Shown: piece after piece, positions 35,378 to 46,114 of the stretch
Position numbering within the stretch: the first letter of the stretch is position 1
Layout: the number at the start of each line of letters is the position of its first letter
Source: Anseranas semipalmata
Lineage: Eukaryota; Chordata; Aves; Anseriformes; Anseranatidae
Length of the DNA stretch: 64,000 nucleotides
Reading direction: 5' to 3'
Assembly: GCA_013399115.1 (NCBI GenBank)
Contig: VXAA01006530.1
Location: forward strand, 356,610-420,609
The notes under the pieces: model-generated
Seen by the model: only the letters and a program-made list of their open reading frames with translations
Told to the model about the DNA's origin: nothing
Databases searched by the model: none
Program-made: the position numbers and the translations under genes

Positions 35378-35479
35378 GTGGCAAAGCTGGCTGCTGTTTC
35401 TTCTGGTCTACCATTTGCATGTACTGTATATGCAGCAACAGAAAAGGAATCAAAAAGTCAGCTGGTGAAGCCAAATCAG
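35378..35479 (+). CDS. APOOL: APOOL exon 2
   Basis: The exon reads [20 protein letters not shown] then [14 protein letters not shown], 34 codons in phase 0 at both ends. Acceptor tttgtctcag and donor gtaaga. It matches the segment right after the short first exon of human MIC27. The N-terminal part is hydrophobic and Ala-rich, consistent with mitochondrial targeting. Codons upstream stay open in frame but contain no ATG, so this is not a start exon. Confidence 0.93.
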
Positions 35480-38400
35480 GTAAGATGCTTACTGTTTGTC
35501 ATTCTTGAAAAGAATACTAGAAAAATCTACACATATCTTTCCACTGATTTTTATTACCCAGTAAATAAAATACATACCTGAGTATTATGTGATAATACAC
35601 ATTACCTCCTAAATAATTGACGACTACAGCACAAATAAAACATGAAGAGTGAAAGTTAGTGAGGTTTTATCTCATTTAGATTATTACATTATTTCCACAC
35701 TTCTGCCAGGTAAGGTAAAAAAAAAAAATAATACTTGCTGATAAGTCTTTTTCTACTGTACAGTTTGTAGCAATAAATTACGTGCATCTTCCAACTATAC
35801 TGGCTTATGCTTTTTATGAATAAAATATGTTTTTATCATACTCAGTAATTCTGCTTTTTAGAACATGTACAATACTTTCTGTTTTCATTTCTGAAGAATT
35901 AACCTGTAGTCACACTTGTGTAACCTAAGTTTCTAAATGTAAAAGAGCATGATTTAATATGCAGACTTTGTTGCTGTAATGGAAGGCTAAAGATTTGTGG
36001 TCTTGAAAAACACTATTCAGTGCAAGTAACTACTAGTCAGTATACAAAACGGTCTCCCTGCAGTCCAGTTATGCTTTTCTTTCCAGCTTCCAATTTACAG
36101 CTCACCACTTCTGAAACTGAAATACATTGACGAACAGCCTGGTCACTTGCAGAAGCAATTCTCTTCAGTAAGACAGGCAACTGGCCGCTATATTAGGTGG
36201 TGTAAGGTAAGAAATACCTGCATCCAAGGTTACCTATCGTTCCTGATAGCACTAGACTAAAACTTTAAAACAACATCATACTTAACCCTGTTTTTTTGCT
36301 GTTCGTTGTATTAGCACAGACCTGTAATTTAAGGTGCAAAACCAAACCATTCTCTCATTTTTCTCTGCTGTACTTTTAATAGGGAACCTGTGCATTCTCG
36401 TCATTTTCCAAATCAAAAGGCAGGGAGATCAAATAGTCAATACTAAATACTAATACTTTCAGTCAATACTAAACTGGATCTAGGCCAACCCACAGTGTCA
36501 AGTTTCAGAAACATCTTTTGCTTAACTTCTACAGCAAGAGTTACGTAGGTAACTTCTTGCCAGCATAATTCTATTGCTTTTGGGAGTCTGAAATTCCAGG
36601 TACAGTCCATGGAGAGAGAGCACTGCTTTCAAAGGACAGGTTAAAAGACCTGATTCAGGTACTTTAGGAAAGACAAACTCAGTGCATCCAATATAATTGT
36701 TAAAGTAGGATATTACTAACTGTTCATCAAAAATATGTCACAACTCTGTTACCGAGTATTCTGGGCATAGAAGAAAACGTGATACCTGTCGCCATTCTCT
36801 TGACTGCTAGTCAATGGCAGCTTCTTACCCTGACTGCTGTTAATATATGAAATGTTATGTTTGTATTTTTCTATTACAAACAAAATAGACCTGCATAGTT
36901 GAAAAAGACAGAAATCAAAATGTGTACATTTCCCGTCAGTTCTGATTCCATTGGTCTGTGAAAGTTTTGTTAGTGACTACGTAACTGAAACAAGTTAGTT
37001 GTAAGTCTGTATCAAACTTTTCCATGTCCTTAATTGTCAAGTGTCAGAGGTTGACTAGCAGTGACCTCTGGTGGCACAAATTCGGTTTTACTGCAAACAT
37101 TGTTTCGGTGAAAAAACTCATATGACATTCTTTTTTATTAATCTCCTAAAGAACATGTATTTACTTGATTTGTGTAGCAATCTGAGGACAATGATACTAA
37201 TAATATGATAAAGAAAAACTTGTAGTTAAGTTGTCTGATTTGAAAGGAGTAATGCAAACTAGGTGAGTTGCACCTCTTAGACCACATGAGTATTACTTAT
37301 CTTCAGTGAAACTGAGCACCATTTTCACAATCTAGAAGACAAAGTCAGAGAAACTTACCCAGTAAAACTGGGGAAGAGGAGATTGTATTTTATGATTGAA
37401 TTTTCTTCTGTTACACAGGTGGGGTCCAGATGTTTTGCTGCACTTCAGTTTTGTTAGTTAAACAAAAAGATGTTAATTTTGAAAACACGCTCATTATATT
37501 AAAGAGAAATTGTTTAATTAAATATGGATGGAAATTTAAAAAAATGTAAGTTTGGTAGTCAAACAGGGAGTAGTCTCAGCACAGCAACTGTAGAAGTTCA
37601 CTAATCTGTTGTGTTTTTTTTTCTTTTTGGAAAGTTAACATATTATTTATTTGTCTCACTGTTTTGAGCCATATGTACCAACCAACTAGTTCTGTACTGA
37701 AAACATCTACTTTTGCAAAGTATTTACATTTATTTTATTTTACTTCTTTGTAGGATGCTTTTTTCTTTGTTAAAAATGGAATAATGGATACAATTCAGTT
37801 TGGGAAAGGTAGGCAAGTCACATATATCCTAACTGAACATTTTCTGTTGTTTCTCCTAGCAACTTAGAGAACTGGTCAAAACAGTAAATTGTACTTAAAG
37901 GGGGAAAAAAAAAGGATGGAAGGAGACTGCACTGGAATATTTTCTGGAAGTGGAAAAAAAGGTTACTGGGGCCGCTGCTGATTTGTTATATCACTATGGA
38001 GTTTCTGTTTACTTCCGTTCTCAAGTGAGAGAAATGACCAATTAAGTATTGTTTCTTATTCCTTTGATTTTAGTCTTCCATGTTTTGAGATCTTGTGATA
38101 TATTCTGTTTCTGCAGATTTAGAATTTTGTATGGACTGTCAAAATATTAGATTCTATTGTGACGGTGATGAGACAAGGTACAGAGAACATCTCCCGTTGC
38201 TTGGAATTCTGCAGAATGTTTTTTAAAGTTTGAGGAAGGGAGTGACTCTGGAATAGGTAGCACATAGGCCGTGCTAACTCTTAATGTATAAACTTTTGTG
38301 TATAGAGTTAAATAAGTGCCTAAGTCTCCTGAGTAGTTTTAATTTACTGTTCATAGTTGGAACCTCTGTAGATCCCTCTGCAGACAGACCTCTATAGATC

Positions 38401-41400
38401 AGCCGGCCCAACCCTCCGATTAAAGCAGGGTCAAAGCGAGGCCTCTGTCCAGCCAGGTTTTGAACATCTCCAGGGATGAAAATTCCACAACTTCTCTTAA
38501 TTATAGAAATAACTTAATTCTTGCAAAAGTTAAAATAGTATTTGCACGTCAGTGTTCAGTATCAGAAACTACAGATCAATTTTCTGTAAAAGTAGTATAC
38601 TGGGAAATTCAAAAGTATGTATTGTCTTATTTAATTTATGTTAACTCACAGTAAAATCAAAACTTAAAGCTCTGCTTTCCTTTTTGTTTATCAAGGACTA
38701 ACATTTTATAAAACATAAAAAAGTATCTAAGGAGAAAAATTGCTGATTTTACTGTTATGCTTTGAGGAGTGGGATTCTGGTCCTGGCTAACACAGACTTT
38801 AGAGTATGCACCTGGAAAATAAGGCGTCTTCATTCATTAGCAAAAACTGTAGTGTTGAACTGTTTTCAGTTTTGGATATTTATACTTTTAATTCCATCTT
38901 TATTTCCTAAGTGGGCAATAAAAGATAAAGAGTAATATTGAGTTGCTGTACTTCTTTTGTCATCTTCTTTTTTGTTTGTTTGTTTGTTTGTTTGATAAGA
39001 TGCTTATGTTTACCTGAAGAATCCACCACCAGAATTTCTTCCCAAAGTTGGCATAATTACCGTATCAGGCCTCGCTGGTGTAGTGCTGGCAAGAAAAGGT
39101 AGGGTTTTTTCGCTTATTTTCATCATTGGTGAGTTGAATATGTAGCATGTGCTGATTTTTATGGTCAAAAGCTTTTTTCTGAAATAGAGGGAAAAAGACT
39201 AACTAGTACTCAAATAAAATCCTTCCTGATAATTTGAAAGGACATTATTAAATGTTTCTTTTAGAAGCTGGCTAAGACCCAATAGAGCAGGATTAGATAG
39301 CCATTTTTAATGGTGGAATTGACAGAAATACATTTGATTTGAGTTTGGTCGTTACTGGTTTTCAAAAACAATGTGTGTATGGGAAGGAATTTGGAGAGAA
39401 ATTAATAGGTAAGATTGTTGAGTATAGTGAAAACTCAGAGAATCTAGAGAGAAGTACCTACTACAGATTGTTGGCATTTGGCTACCAGATACAGGAGAAT
39501 ATACATCACAAGGCATGATTTTGGCAACTTTGAAGTTGAAAGGGGAATTTCAGATATACAGCCTTCTCTCTTTTCAAGATAAATATTAAAAGAATAATAC
39601 TTAACCTACTAGAAAATATTGTTCAGAAAATGTTAATCTGTAATACCTGAGTGCGTGTGTGTTATCTGAATATTTTGCAAAGCAGATGGGTTCCTCAGAA
39701 TTTTGGCAGATAACTAAAAGGATTCTTATTGTATCCCTAATGCTTTTCAGTGGACAGACAAAAAAGAGAGAGAAAAAAAAAAGATTTGGGCTTAAGAATC
39801 TGTTATCAGGGCTTCTTGTCAACAAACAGGAACTCCAGTGTGGCCCAGCCATTCTCACATTTGAGCAAAGAGGCCCAAGTTTCCAAGCTCCTGGCTGTTC
39901 CAAATTCTACAGTCTGTGTCCTTGAGAGAGTGTGCATGGATAAGAACTGCAGCAGCTCCTAACTGACGCAAACATTCTCCTCATTTTTCACAATATTGGA
40001 AAATCTGGCCTAGGATTATTTCTCATTCAGAAAACCAACTTTGAGAATATCAGTTATCTCTTGCAAACCTGTCTGTTTACTAAATTGTAATCGCATTCTG
40101 TATTCTCTCCTCCAGCTATAGTGGGGATAAATTGGATGTAAACAATTGTTGACGGTTAAACATTAAACAATTGTGTTTAATTGATACGACCAGTTAGCTT
40201 TATGTTACATTAGTGTCTAATTATTTGAAATATTTGGCTTTATACAGATTCTAGATTTAAGAAAATTGCTTATCCACTGGGACTTACTACTTTAGGAATT
40301 TCAGTTTGTTACCCAGCTCAATCAGTCATAATTGCTAAGGTAAGTTTTCTTGTGTTTTAATATCAAGTTAACAGTGAATTTAGTTACAGCATTCCAGTGT
40401 CACTTCATTTAAGCGTCGTGGGATTGGGAGTTGGAATTCAAATGCATTTTCATTAAAACATACAATGTATCACATGTTAATTGCATCACTATCAGAAGTG
40501 AATAAAATGACTGAGTTGAAAAATGCAGTTGTATAGCCTCTCAGTTTTAAACCTTGTTTCTGAAATAAATGAAGATTCTTTTATCTAGCTGAAGTAAAAT
40601 AAAAAATAAATACAGACTTGCTGAATTTGATAGATATACAATTTGAAATACTATACAACTGCATCTTTTATTAAATTCCTTGCTCAAATTACTGTCATCT
40701 TGCAGTCATCTACCTGATTAATGTCTTAGCTGTTTATGTAGAAAAGCGGTGCCATACTTCATATTTTGCATGCAAGAATTGTTTTCATAGAGTACTTTTC
40801 TATACAAAAACTGAATTGAAAAGCAGGATATAAACTCTATACATCTCTACCACACTTTTCCAGTGTTTCCCTATTTAGAAAAGCACATACTGTTTCCTAG
40901 AATTCTTGTTATTTCCTTGGCAGTCTTTGTATTTATAGTTTCAAAACTGCACTTCTGTGTGAAATTGCTTAGGTAGGAAATTTATACAGTGGTTAAAATC
41001 TTTGGGCAGCCTTATACTACTAAACTGATAAGCGTGTTTTTTGTTGTTGTTTGTTTGTTTTTTCTTGTATACAAATCAATGAGGATTACAGTTTCTCAAG
41101 AGGCAGGACTTCCTTGGCTCATTATAGTAAGACTTAAATGTCAGGGTTGGAAGAATCAGATATGAATAGGAATGATACACTGTACATCGTAACCTAACTC
41201 AGGAAGCTACATCCTTGTTTCCTCTCTGCTTACATTGTGTCAACTGTTGCACAGTTTTTTGTAGTTGCAGCTGTGAAATACTCTGTATCTACAGAGCAAT
41301 TGTAAAGTTTCTCCGTATTCACTGCAACATTATAAAATTACTTTTGTAAAATATGAAAGACTGAAGGATTTGGACACTTACAAAGCAAAACACTACTCAC

Positions 41401-44400
41401 TTCCATGGGCCAGGTCATCTTTTGGTATTTTTTTTTTCCTTTCATGTTACTGTCTTTGATCATTTCCAAAATAGTGAGGCAAGTCTGGATTCCTTTAAAA
41501 TTGGTGTTCCAGTCTATTGTGCTAACATTTACAAAACACTGTTCTCTGATTGGGTTTTGATTTTATTTTGAATATATGGATATACCATGAGAATGCTACC
41601 TGTGGATTTCTAATACCAATGTAAATACTACGTAGGATTTGCTTGATGTCAGAGGAATATGCACTAGATTTTGAAAAGCAGATGATGTATGACACTCTGT
41701 ATGGTGTTGAGCATGTTCTCATCAAAATAAGATGTGTTGCATTTGAATACTCTATGTATCTGTGTATTTCTAAAGCTGTTTTAGAGTGCTTTTTTTTTTT
41801 TAATAGGTAACAGGGAAAAAGATAGCTTCTGCAAGCCATCAAACCTATGAAACTGTACGATCACTATGGGCAAAAAAGGAGGATGTATCCAAGGTAGGTT
41901 TTCTGAAGTAACGACTGTAACTCATAAATGCAAAGTGAAAAAAAAGTAAATGAGAATGTCAAGTACCATTCTGCTGATACTGTGTAAGATTACTAATTGT
42001 GTTAAGGGAGACACAAAAACCCTTCTGACATTTTTGTAATTTCGCTGTTTAATGTAATATTTGCTATACCTTTCAGACAAATAGACATTGAGATCCTCTG
42101 TGTGCTTCCACAGTACACATAAGATGCACAAGATTGAGTTTCTCTTATAGCTAATTTTTGAGCTTGGCAAAAGTTAATCCATTCTGATTCAAGGTTTGGT
42201 CTTAAGCAGACCACTGAATTTAAGATAAAGAAGATACAATTAGCATAGATACGACTAACTTGTTTTTAAACTTATCAGTGAAGGTAATTCCACAACCCTT
42301 TCAGGTGGTTTGTTTAAACTACCCTGTGATTTAAATTGTGTTTGTCTCAGATGAAGCCGATTTTTTTTCTGTCCTGTCCTTGTTGCAGCTATAGTAAACA
42401 AAAAGTCATTAACCTCTTTATATTGATTTATTATATATGGAAAATTTATCATGTTTTTTGACATTGTTAGGAAAAACTTCTTTACTGAAAGGGTTGTGAG
42501 GCATTGGAACAGGCTGCCCAGGGAAGTGGTTGAGTCACCATCCCTTGAGGTATTCAAAAGTCGTGTAGATGTAGAGCTTAGTGACATGGTTTAGTGGAGG
42601 GCTTGGTAGTGTTAGGTTATAGGTTGGACTGGATGAGCTTGGAGGTCTTTTCAAACCTAAATGGTTCCGTGATTCTGTGATTATCTTCTCCATAGAATAG
42701 CCTTTTCTTATAGAGCAAACTTTTTAACTCTATGTAATTTTTGTTCTCATCTGAGCATTCTCTAGTTTTTCTCTCTCTTTCCTGTTGTTTTGTTTTGTTT
42801 TATTTTAAAGTGAGGTGGTCAAAACAGTACACCGTAGTACACCATCTAAGGCCTTGCCAACAGTAAGTAGAGAGGAAAACTTACCTACTGTAAATTACAT
42901 ATGAAATTCAGGTTAGGACATCCCAGAATTAGACTTGTTTTATCTGCAACCTGAAGGGGTTGTTTTGTCTAGCAGAAATTTTAAAAGCCTTGACAAAAAT
43001 AGTACTTTCAGAAGTACAATTTTGGCTTTGCACAGTGATATTTTTTTTTATGTTTTTAAAGAAAATGAAAGTTTCTTAGTCATCTTAATATTTTAGGAGT
43101 ATTTTGCTTCAAATTTATGTCGTTAGTGTATGCACTCCTCCCTTTTAATTTCTTCTGGGGAGTACAAATGGAATTCTGAGTTTTGAAAATGAGATTCAGA
43201 TAAGTGTCATTAAACTGATAGGGAAACAAGAATTGAGGTAGTAAAGACAGTTTCTATTAACTTTATTTTTTTTCCCCTGAGTGAAACCTGTTGCCAGAAC
43301 AGTGTATTACTTTTCATTACTAGGGAGATACCGTGATTTATTTTTCCATCTTCTGTTAACTAAGGGTAGCAAGTGTTCTGTAAGATCTAAATATTTTTTC
43401 TGTAAGATCTAAATATTTTTTTCTGTCTTGTGTAAGACTTGTTTGTTTTTTTTCTGTTTTGTGTAAGACTCTTGTGTAAGAGTCCTCATCTGTAAATGGA
43501 CGGTGACTTCTTTGTGAAGTAATTTGAAGGTCTCAAGTAAAAACAGAGTATTGGACTTAAGTATACACTCATGAAAAAATAAACTTGCTTACATGTAAAT
43601 TTGAAGTTACAGTATCTGAACGGGGAGGGGGGGATATGCAGGTTTGTTTGTTTGTTTTTTACAGCTGTGTCCACTGCATGCAGCTGACTAACAACATTAC
43701 CAGCTGAATGTCGTTGTATGAACTCGTGTCCAAAAATAGTTTCATAAAAGATAAGCTTTCAGATAACTTTATTTTTCAGTAATGCATTAAGCGTTTTATT
43801 GATGTTTCGTTCACAGCTGCAGCAAGAGTCAAAATCAGTTACACAAGAAGATAAGAAAAAGAAAGAAATTTCTAATACAAAACCTGAATCTGCTGTTGAG
43901 TCAAGATCATTTAACAGAACAGAATCTTCTCCAATAGAGTCTTGGAATACTAAAGATCCAGTGCCTTCATCAGGTAAATTAAAAATTCAAACTGTAATCT
44001 CAGATACAATGTGCAAATCCAAGGCAGATTCTGAATTACTTGGATTCATTTTGTAGTTACCCTTGCTTTAAAATAGAACAGACTGTCATAGCATATTATT
44101 CTTGAGAATATGTTGAAGACAGTATCAGTTAATAACTACATCACAGCCTCAGGGAGATAATTTTCTCACTGTGGAACCTGTCAGTTTCAAAATTATTATA
44201 TATTTTTTTGTTCTTCCTCAGTGATGTTTTCTTTCATTCCATATGGTGTGGACCATATTGCATATTGCTAGCAATGAGATCACATCATCAAGTACTTCTG
44301 TTAAATACTTACTTTATATTATCTTTATATGCCAGAATACCACAAGCACAAATTTAAGGATTACTACTGGATTTTTATTTGTGAAAACAGCTAATTTGAA

Positions 44401-45822
44401 TTAGTGCTCATTTCTGTCTATGGGTTCTATATCTTCAGATATTGGTGAAAGAGGAATTTGTAATTGACAAATGAAGCACTGGATTTTATTTTGCAAGGTT
44501 TCTGCAGTGGTGCTCTCTGTGCATCTAAAGTGATTGGGATAATTGACTAGATCATGTAACAGCATATTTAATATACAAGCATTTTGATAGGCCAGTTGCT
44601 AAGAAAAATAGCAGAATTGCCTATTAAAGTAGAATTGAATTTGTTTTAAAATATTGTTAGATTTTGTAGGGGTAATTTGGAAATTTTACTTGACACTTAT
44701 ACTTTACTTGCTTACTTCTTTTTATTGTGTTCTTTATCAGAACACTTTTCTTTCTGGAAAGCAAAGAGAATGTATTTGGATTATTCTTTTTTCCCTTTCT
44801 TTTCACCATTAATACATTCACATCTTTCTTTGCTTTGCACCTATGGTTTTTTTTTCTTATTTAGTCTGTGGAATGCTTTGATCTTCTAATTTTTTTTTTA
44901 TTATTATTTGCTTCAGGCTACTCTTTAATGGCTTTATGTATAAAGCTGTCATATGTCTTTGCTTCCACAGGTAGAATTAGTTCATGTCCCTAATACAGCC
45001 ACGCCCTAAATTCAGCCACGCCCTAAATTAATCTGGTTTGTCAGTAAGGTTTATTTTCATTAGTCCAAACAGAGCAAAGGTTTTAGGGGAACATCGCGTC
45101 ATTTATTAAACCAACTGATGTAGCTGGAAAAGATGTGGAGTAGCGTTAGGAGGCACAGGCCTAGATAAACCTGGCTTTATATACCCAAAGATCCTCTATA
45201 ATGACAGTATCAGTAAATGTGTCAGTCTTGGAGCCTTGACATTCAGGTTGATTGTCAGGGCTAAACGTTTTACTAACCTTACTCTTTTTTGAAATCATAA
45301 AGTGAAACTATATGTGTGTTTGTCTTCATTTGGAATCCTTACCATCTGGCTGTGGGCAGCTGTGCAGCAGCTTCAAGGAAGATTCAGCTGTTCTGGGGGG
45401 TCAGCTGTGCTCCTGGGAGCAGCAGGGGAAGAAAGAATCAAGACTTTTTCCACATCCTAAGCTTTCCCTTCCTTTCCGTCTGTAGGGCAAAGTATCACTA
45501 ATTCCTCTCTCACCCTGCTGTGTTCAGGAACTCCATCCACTGCTGTACGCTAATAGTTACAACATGCCTTCATTGGTCTGTAACACAGTTTTAACTAGAA
45601 CACGCACATTTTGGTCATTCATAAGCGCTTAGTAATACAGTAATTCTCAAAATGTGTTGATAAACTTTTTTTTCCAGAGCCCAAAAAGTTTCTTTAATAC
45701 ATTTCTTTAATATATTTCTAACAGGAACAGTGAAGACGACAAAATTTAAACCTGACCCAAAACTTACGGACCATGGTCAGTCTAGCCCAGAAGATGTGGA
45801 TATGTACAGTACAAGAAGCTAA
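35378..45822 (+). CDS. APOOL: APOOL, MICOS complex subunit MIC27 (exons 2-9)
   Basis: Joined exons: 35378-35479, 36087-36206, 37754-37808, 39000-39098, 40248-40339, 41807-41893, 43817-43973, 45725-45822. They give 269 residues and a stop, all with GT/AG sites and consistent phases. Human MIC27 is 268 residues, so only a short N-terminal exon is missing. MIC27 is a cardiolipin-binding inner mitochondrial membrane protein of the MICOS complex that shapes cristae junctions. Visible hallmarks are [41 protein letters not shown], the hydrophobic segments [14 protein letters not shown] and [20 protein letters not shown], and the C-terminus [17 protein letters not shown]. The C-terminal linker is Lys/Ser-rich and diverged, as usual. 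APOO (MIC26) is the alternative, but the sequence follows APOOL throughout. Confidence 0.95.
36087..36206 (+). CDS. APOOL: APOOL exon 3
   Basis: The exon reads [20 protein letters not shown] then [20 protein letters not shown], 40 codons in phase 0. Acceptor ttctttccag and donor gtaaga. [10 protein letters not shown] and the VRQATGRYI stretch are family-conserved. Confidence 0.95.
37754..37808 (+). CDS. APOOL: APOOL exon 4
   Basis: The exon reads [18 protein letters not shown] and ends with one base of the next Asp codon. Acceptor ttctttgtag and donor gtaggc. The motif is nearly identical to human MIC27 ([15 protein letters not shown]). Confidence 0.95.
38375..38500 (-). repeat. CR1 LINE fragment, antisense
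   Basis: The + strand reads ggcccaaccctccgattaaa, gcagggtcaaagc, tgtccagccaggttttgaac and atctccagggatgaaaattc, then ccacaacttctct. That is the reverse complement of the avian CR1 3' region. It is truncated and diverged, within APOOL intron 4. Confidence 0.75.
38971..38994 (+). repeat. TTTG microsatellite acting as polypyrimidine tract
   Basis: About six TTTG units end five bases before the AG of the APOOL exon 5 acceptor (tttgataag at 38991-38999), so a length-variable repeat supplies the pyrimidine-rich splice signal. Confidence 0.85.
39000..39098 (+). CDS. APOOL: APOOL exon 5
   Basis: The exon reads [18 protein letters not shown] then [15 protein letters not shown], the conserved MIC27 core with its first hydrophobic segment. 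Acceptor gataag, unusually purine-rich next to the AG; donor gtaggg. Confidence 0.93.
40248..40339 (+). CDS. APOOL: APOOL exon 6
   Basis: The exon reads [18 protein letters not shown] then [12 protein letters not shown] after a split Asp codon. This is the second hydrophobic segment of MIC27 (human YPLGLATLGATVCYPVQSVI). Acceptor tatacag and donor gtaagt. Confidence 0.95.
41807..41893 (+). CDS. APOOL: APOOL exon 7
   Basis: The exon reads [20 protein letters not shown] then WAKKEDVSK, 29 codons in phase 0. The acceptor follows a T tract (ttttttttttaatag) and the donor is gtaggt. It matches the VTAKKVYATSQQ...VKSLW part of human MIC27. Confidence 0.93.
42466..42682 (+). repeat. CR1 LINE 3' end, sense
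   Basis: It carries gttaggaaaaacttctttac, gcattggaacaggctgccca, gggaagtggttgagtcacca, ggttggactggatgagcttg and ends in ccgtgattctgtgatt, the CR1 terminal repeat. A clearly recognisable avian CR1 3' end in APOOL intron 7. The antisense ORF over it is spurious. Confidence 0.92.
43377..43420 (+). repeat. 22-bp tandem duplication
   Basis: Two exact copies of tctgtaagatctaaattttt-type sequence with a 22-bp period (43377-43398 and 43399-43420), followed by further diverged ttctg-tgtaagact units to about 43480. It lies in APOOL intron 7. Confidence 0.85.
43817..43973 (+). CDS. APOOL: APOOL exon 8, variable linker
   Basis: The exon reads [20 protein letters not shown] and continues through [20 protein letters not shown] to [12 protein letters not shown], 52 codons plus one base. 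It is Lys/Ser/Glu-rich and predicted disordered, as in the variable part of MIC27. Acceptor cgttcacag and donor gtaaat. Reading into the intron adds a short tail and stops at 44056, a possible retained-intron form. Confidence 0.9.
44996..45029 (+). repeat. 17-bp tandem duplication
   Basis: Two exact head-to-tail copies of cagccacgccctaaatt in APOOL intron 8. Confidence 0.9.
45725..45822 (+). CDS. APOOL: APOOL terminal coding exon 9
   Basis: The exon reads [18 protein letters not shown] then [14 protein letters not shown] and TAA at 45820-45822. The end is almost identical to human MIC27 (PDPKLMDHGQSHPEDIDMYSTRS), fixing both identity and stop. The acceptor is tttctaacag. Confidence 0.96.
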
Positions 45823-46108
45823 GACATCTGCTTATAAATCTTTGCAAAGTATTGTAGATAAGGGGGAGGGAAGAAGGGAAGGAATAAGCCTTGTGATTCA
45901 TACTCTGTGAGATATAATTTAATCAGATATTTTCTTGTATCCCAATTTGTATTACTGGCTTACATGATTCTGTTTAGTGAGTGTTTTGTTTCTCACTACC
46001 TATAAGCAGTGAGAATTCACTCATATTCAGTGTTATTAGTGCCACACTGAGAAAAATGAGATTTGTTAGTGTCTTCTCACAATGAGGTTTCTCTGTGCCA
46101 AACTTGTT

Positions 46109-46114
46109 AATAAA
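46109..46114 (+). terminator. Proximal poly(A) signal candidate, APOOL
   Basis: AATAAA 0.29 kb after the APOOL stop, followed by tgtcattt. It would give a short 3' UTR. Confidence 0.5.

Noticed and set aside
42255..42587. 110-codon minus-strand ORF
   Set aside because: Mostly the antisense of the CR1 3' end at 42466-42682.
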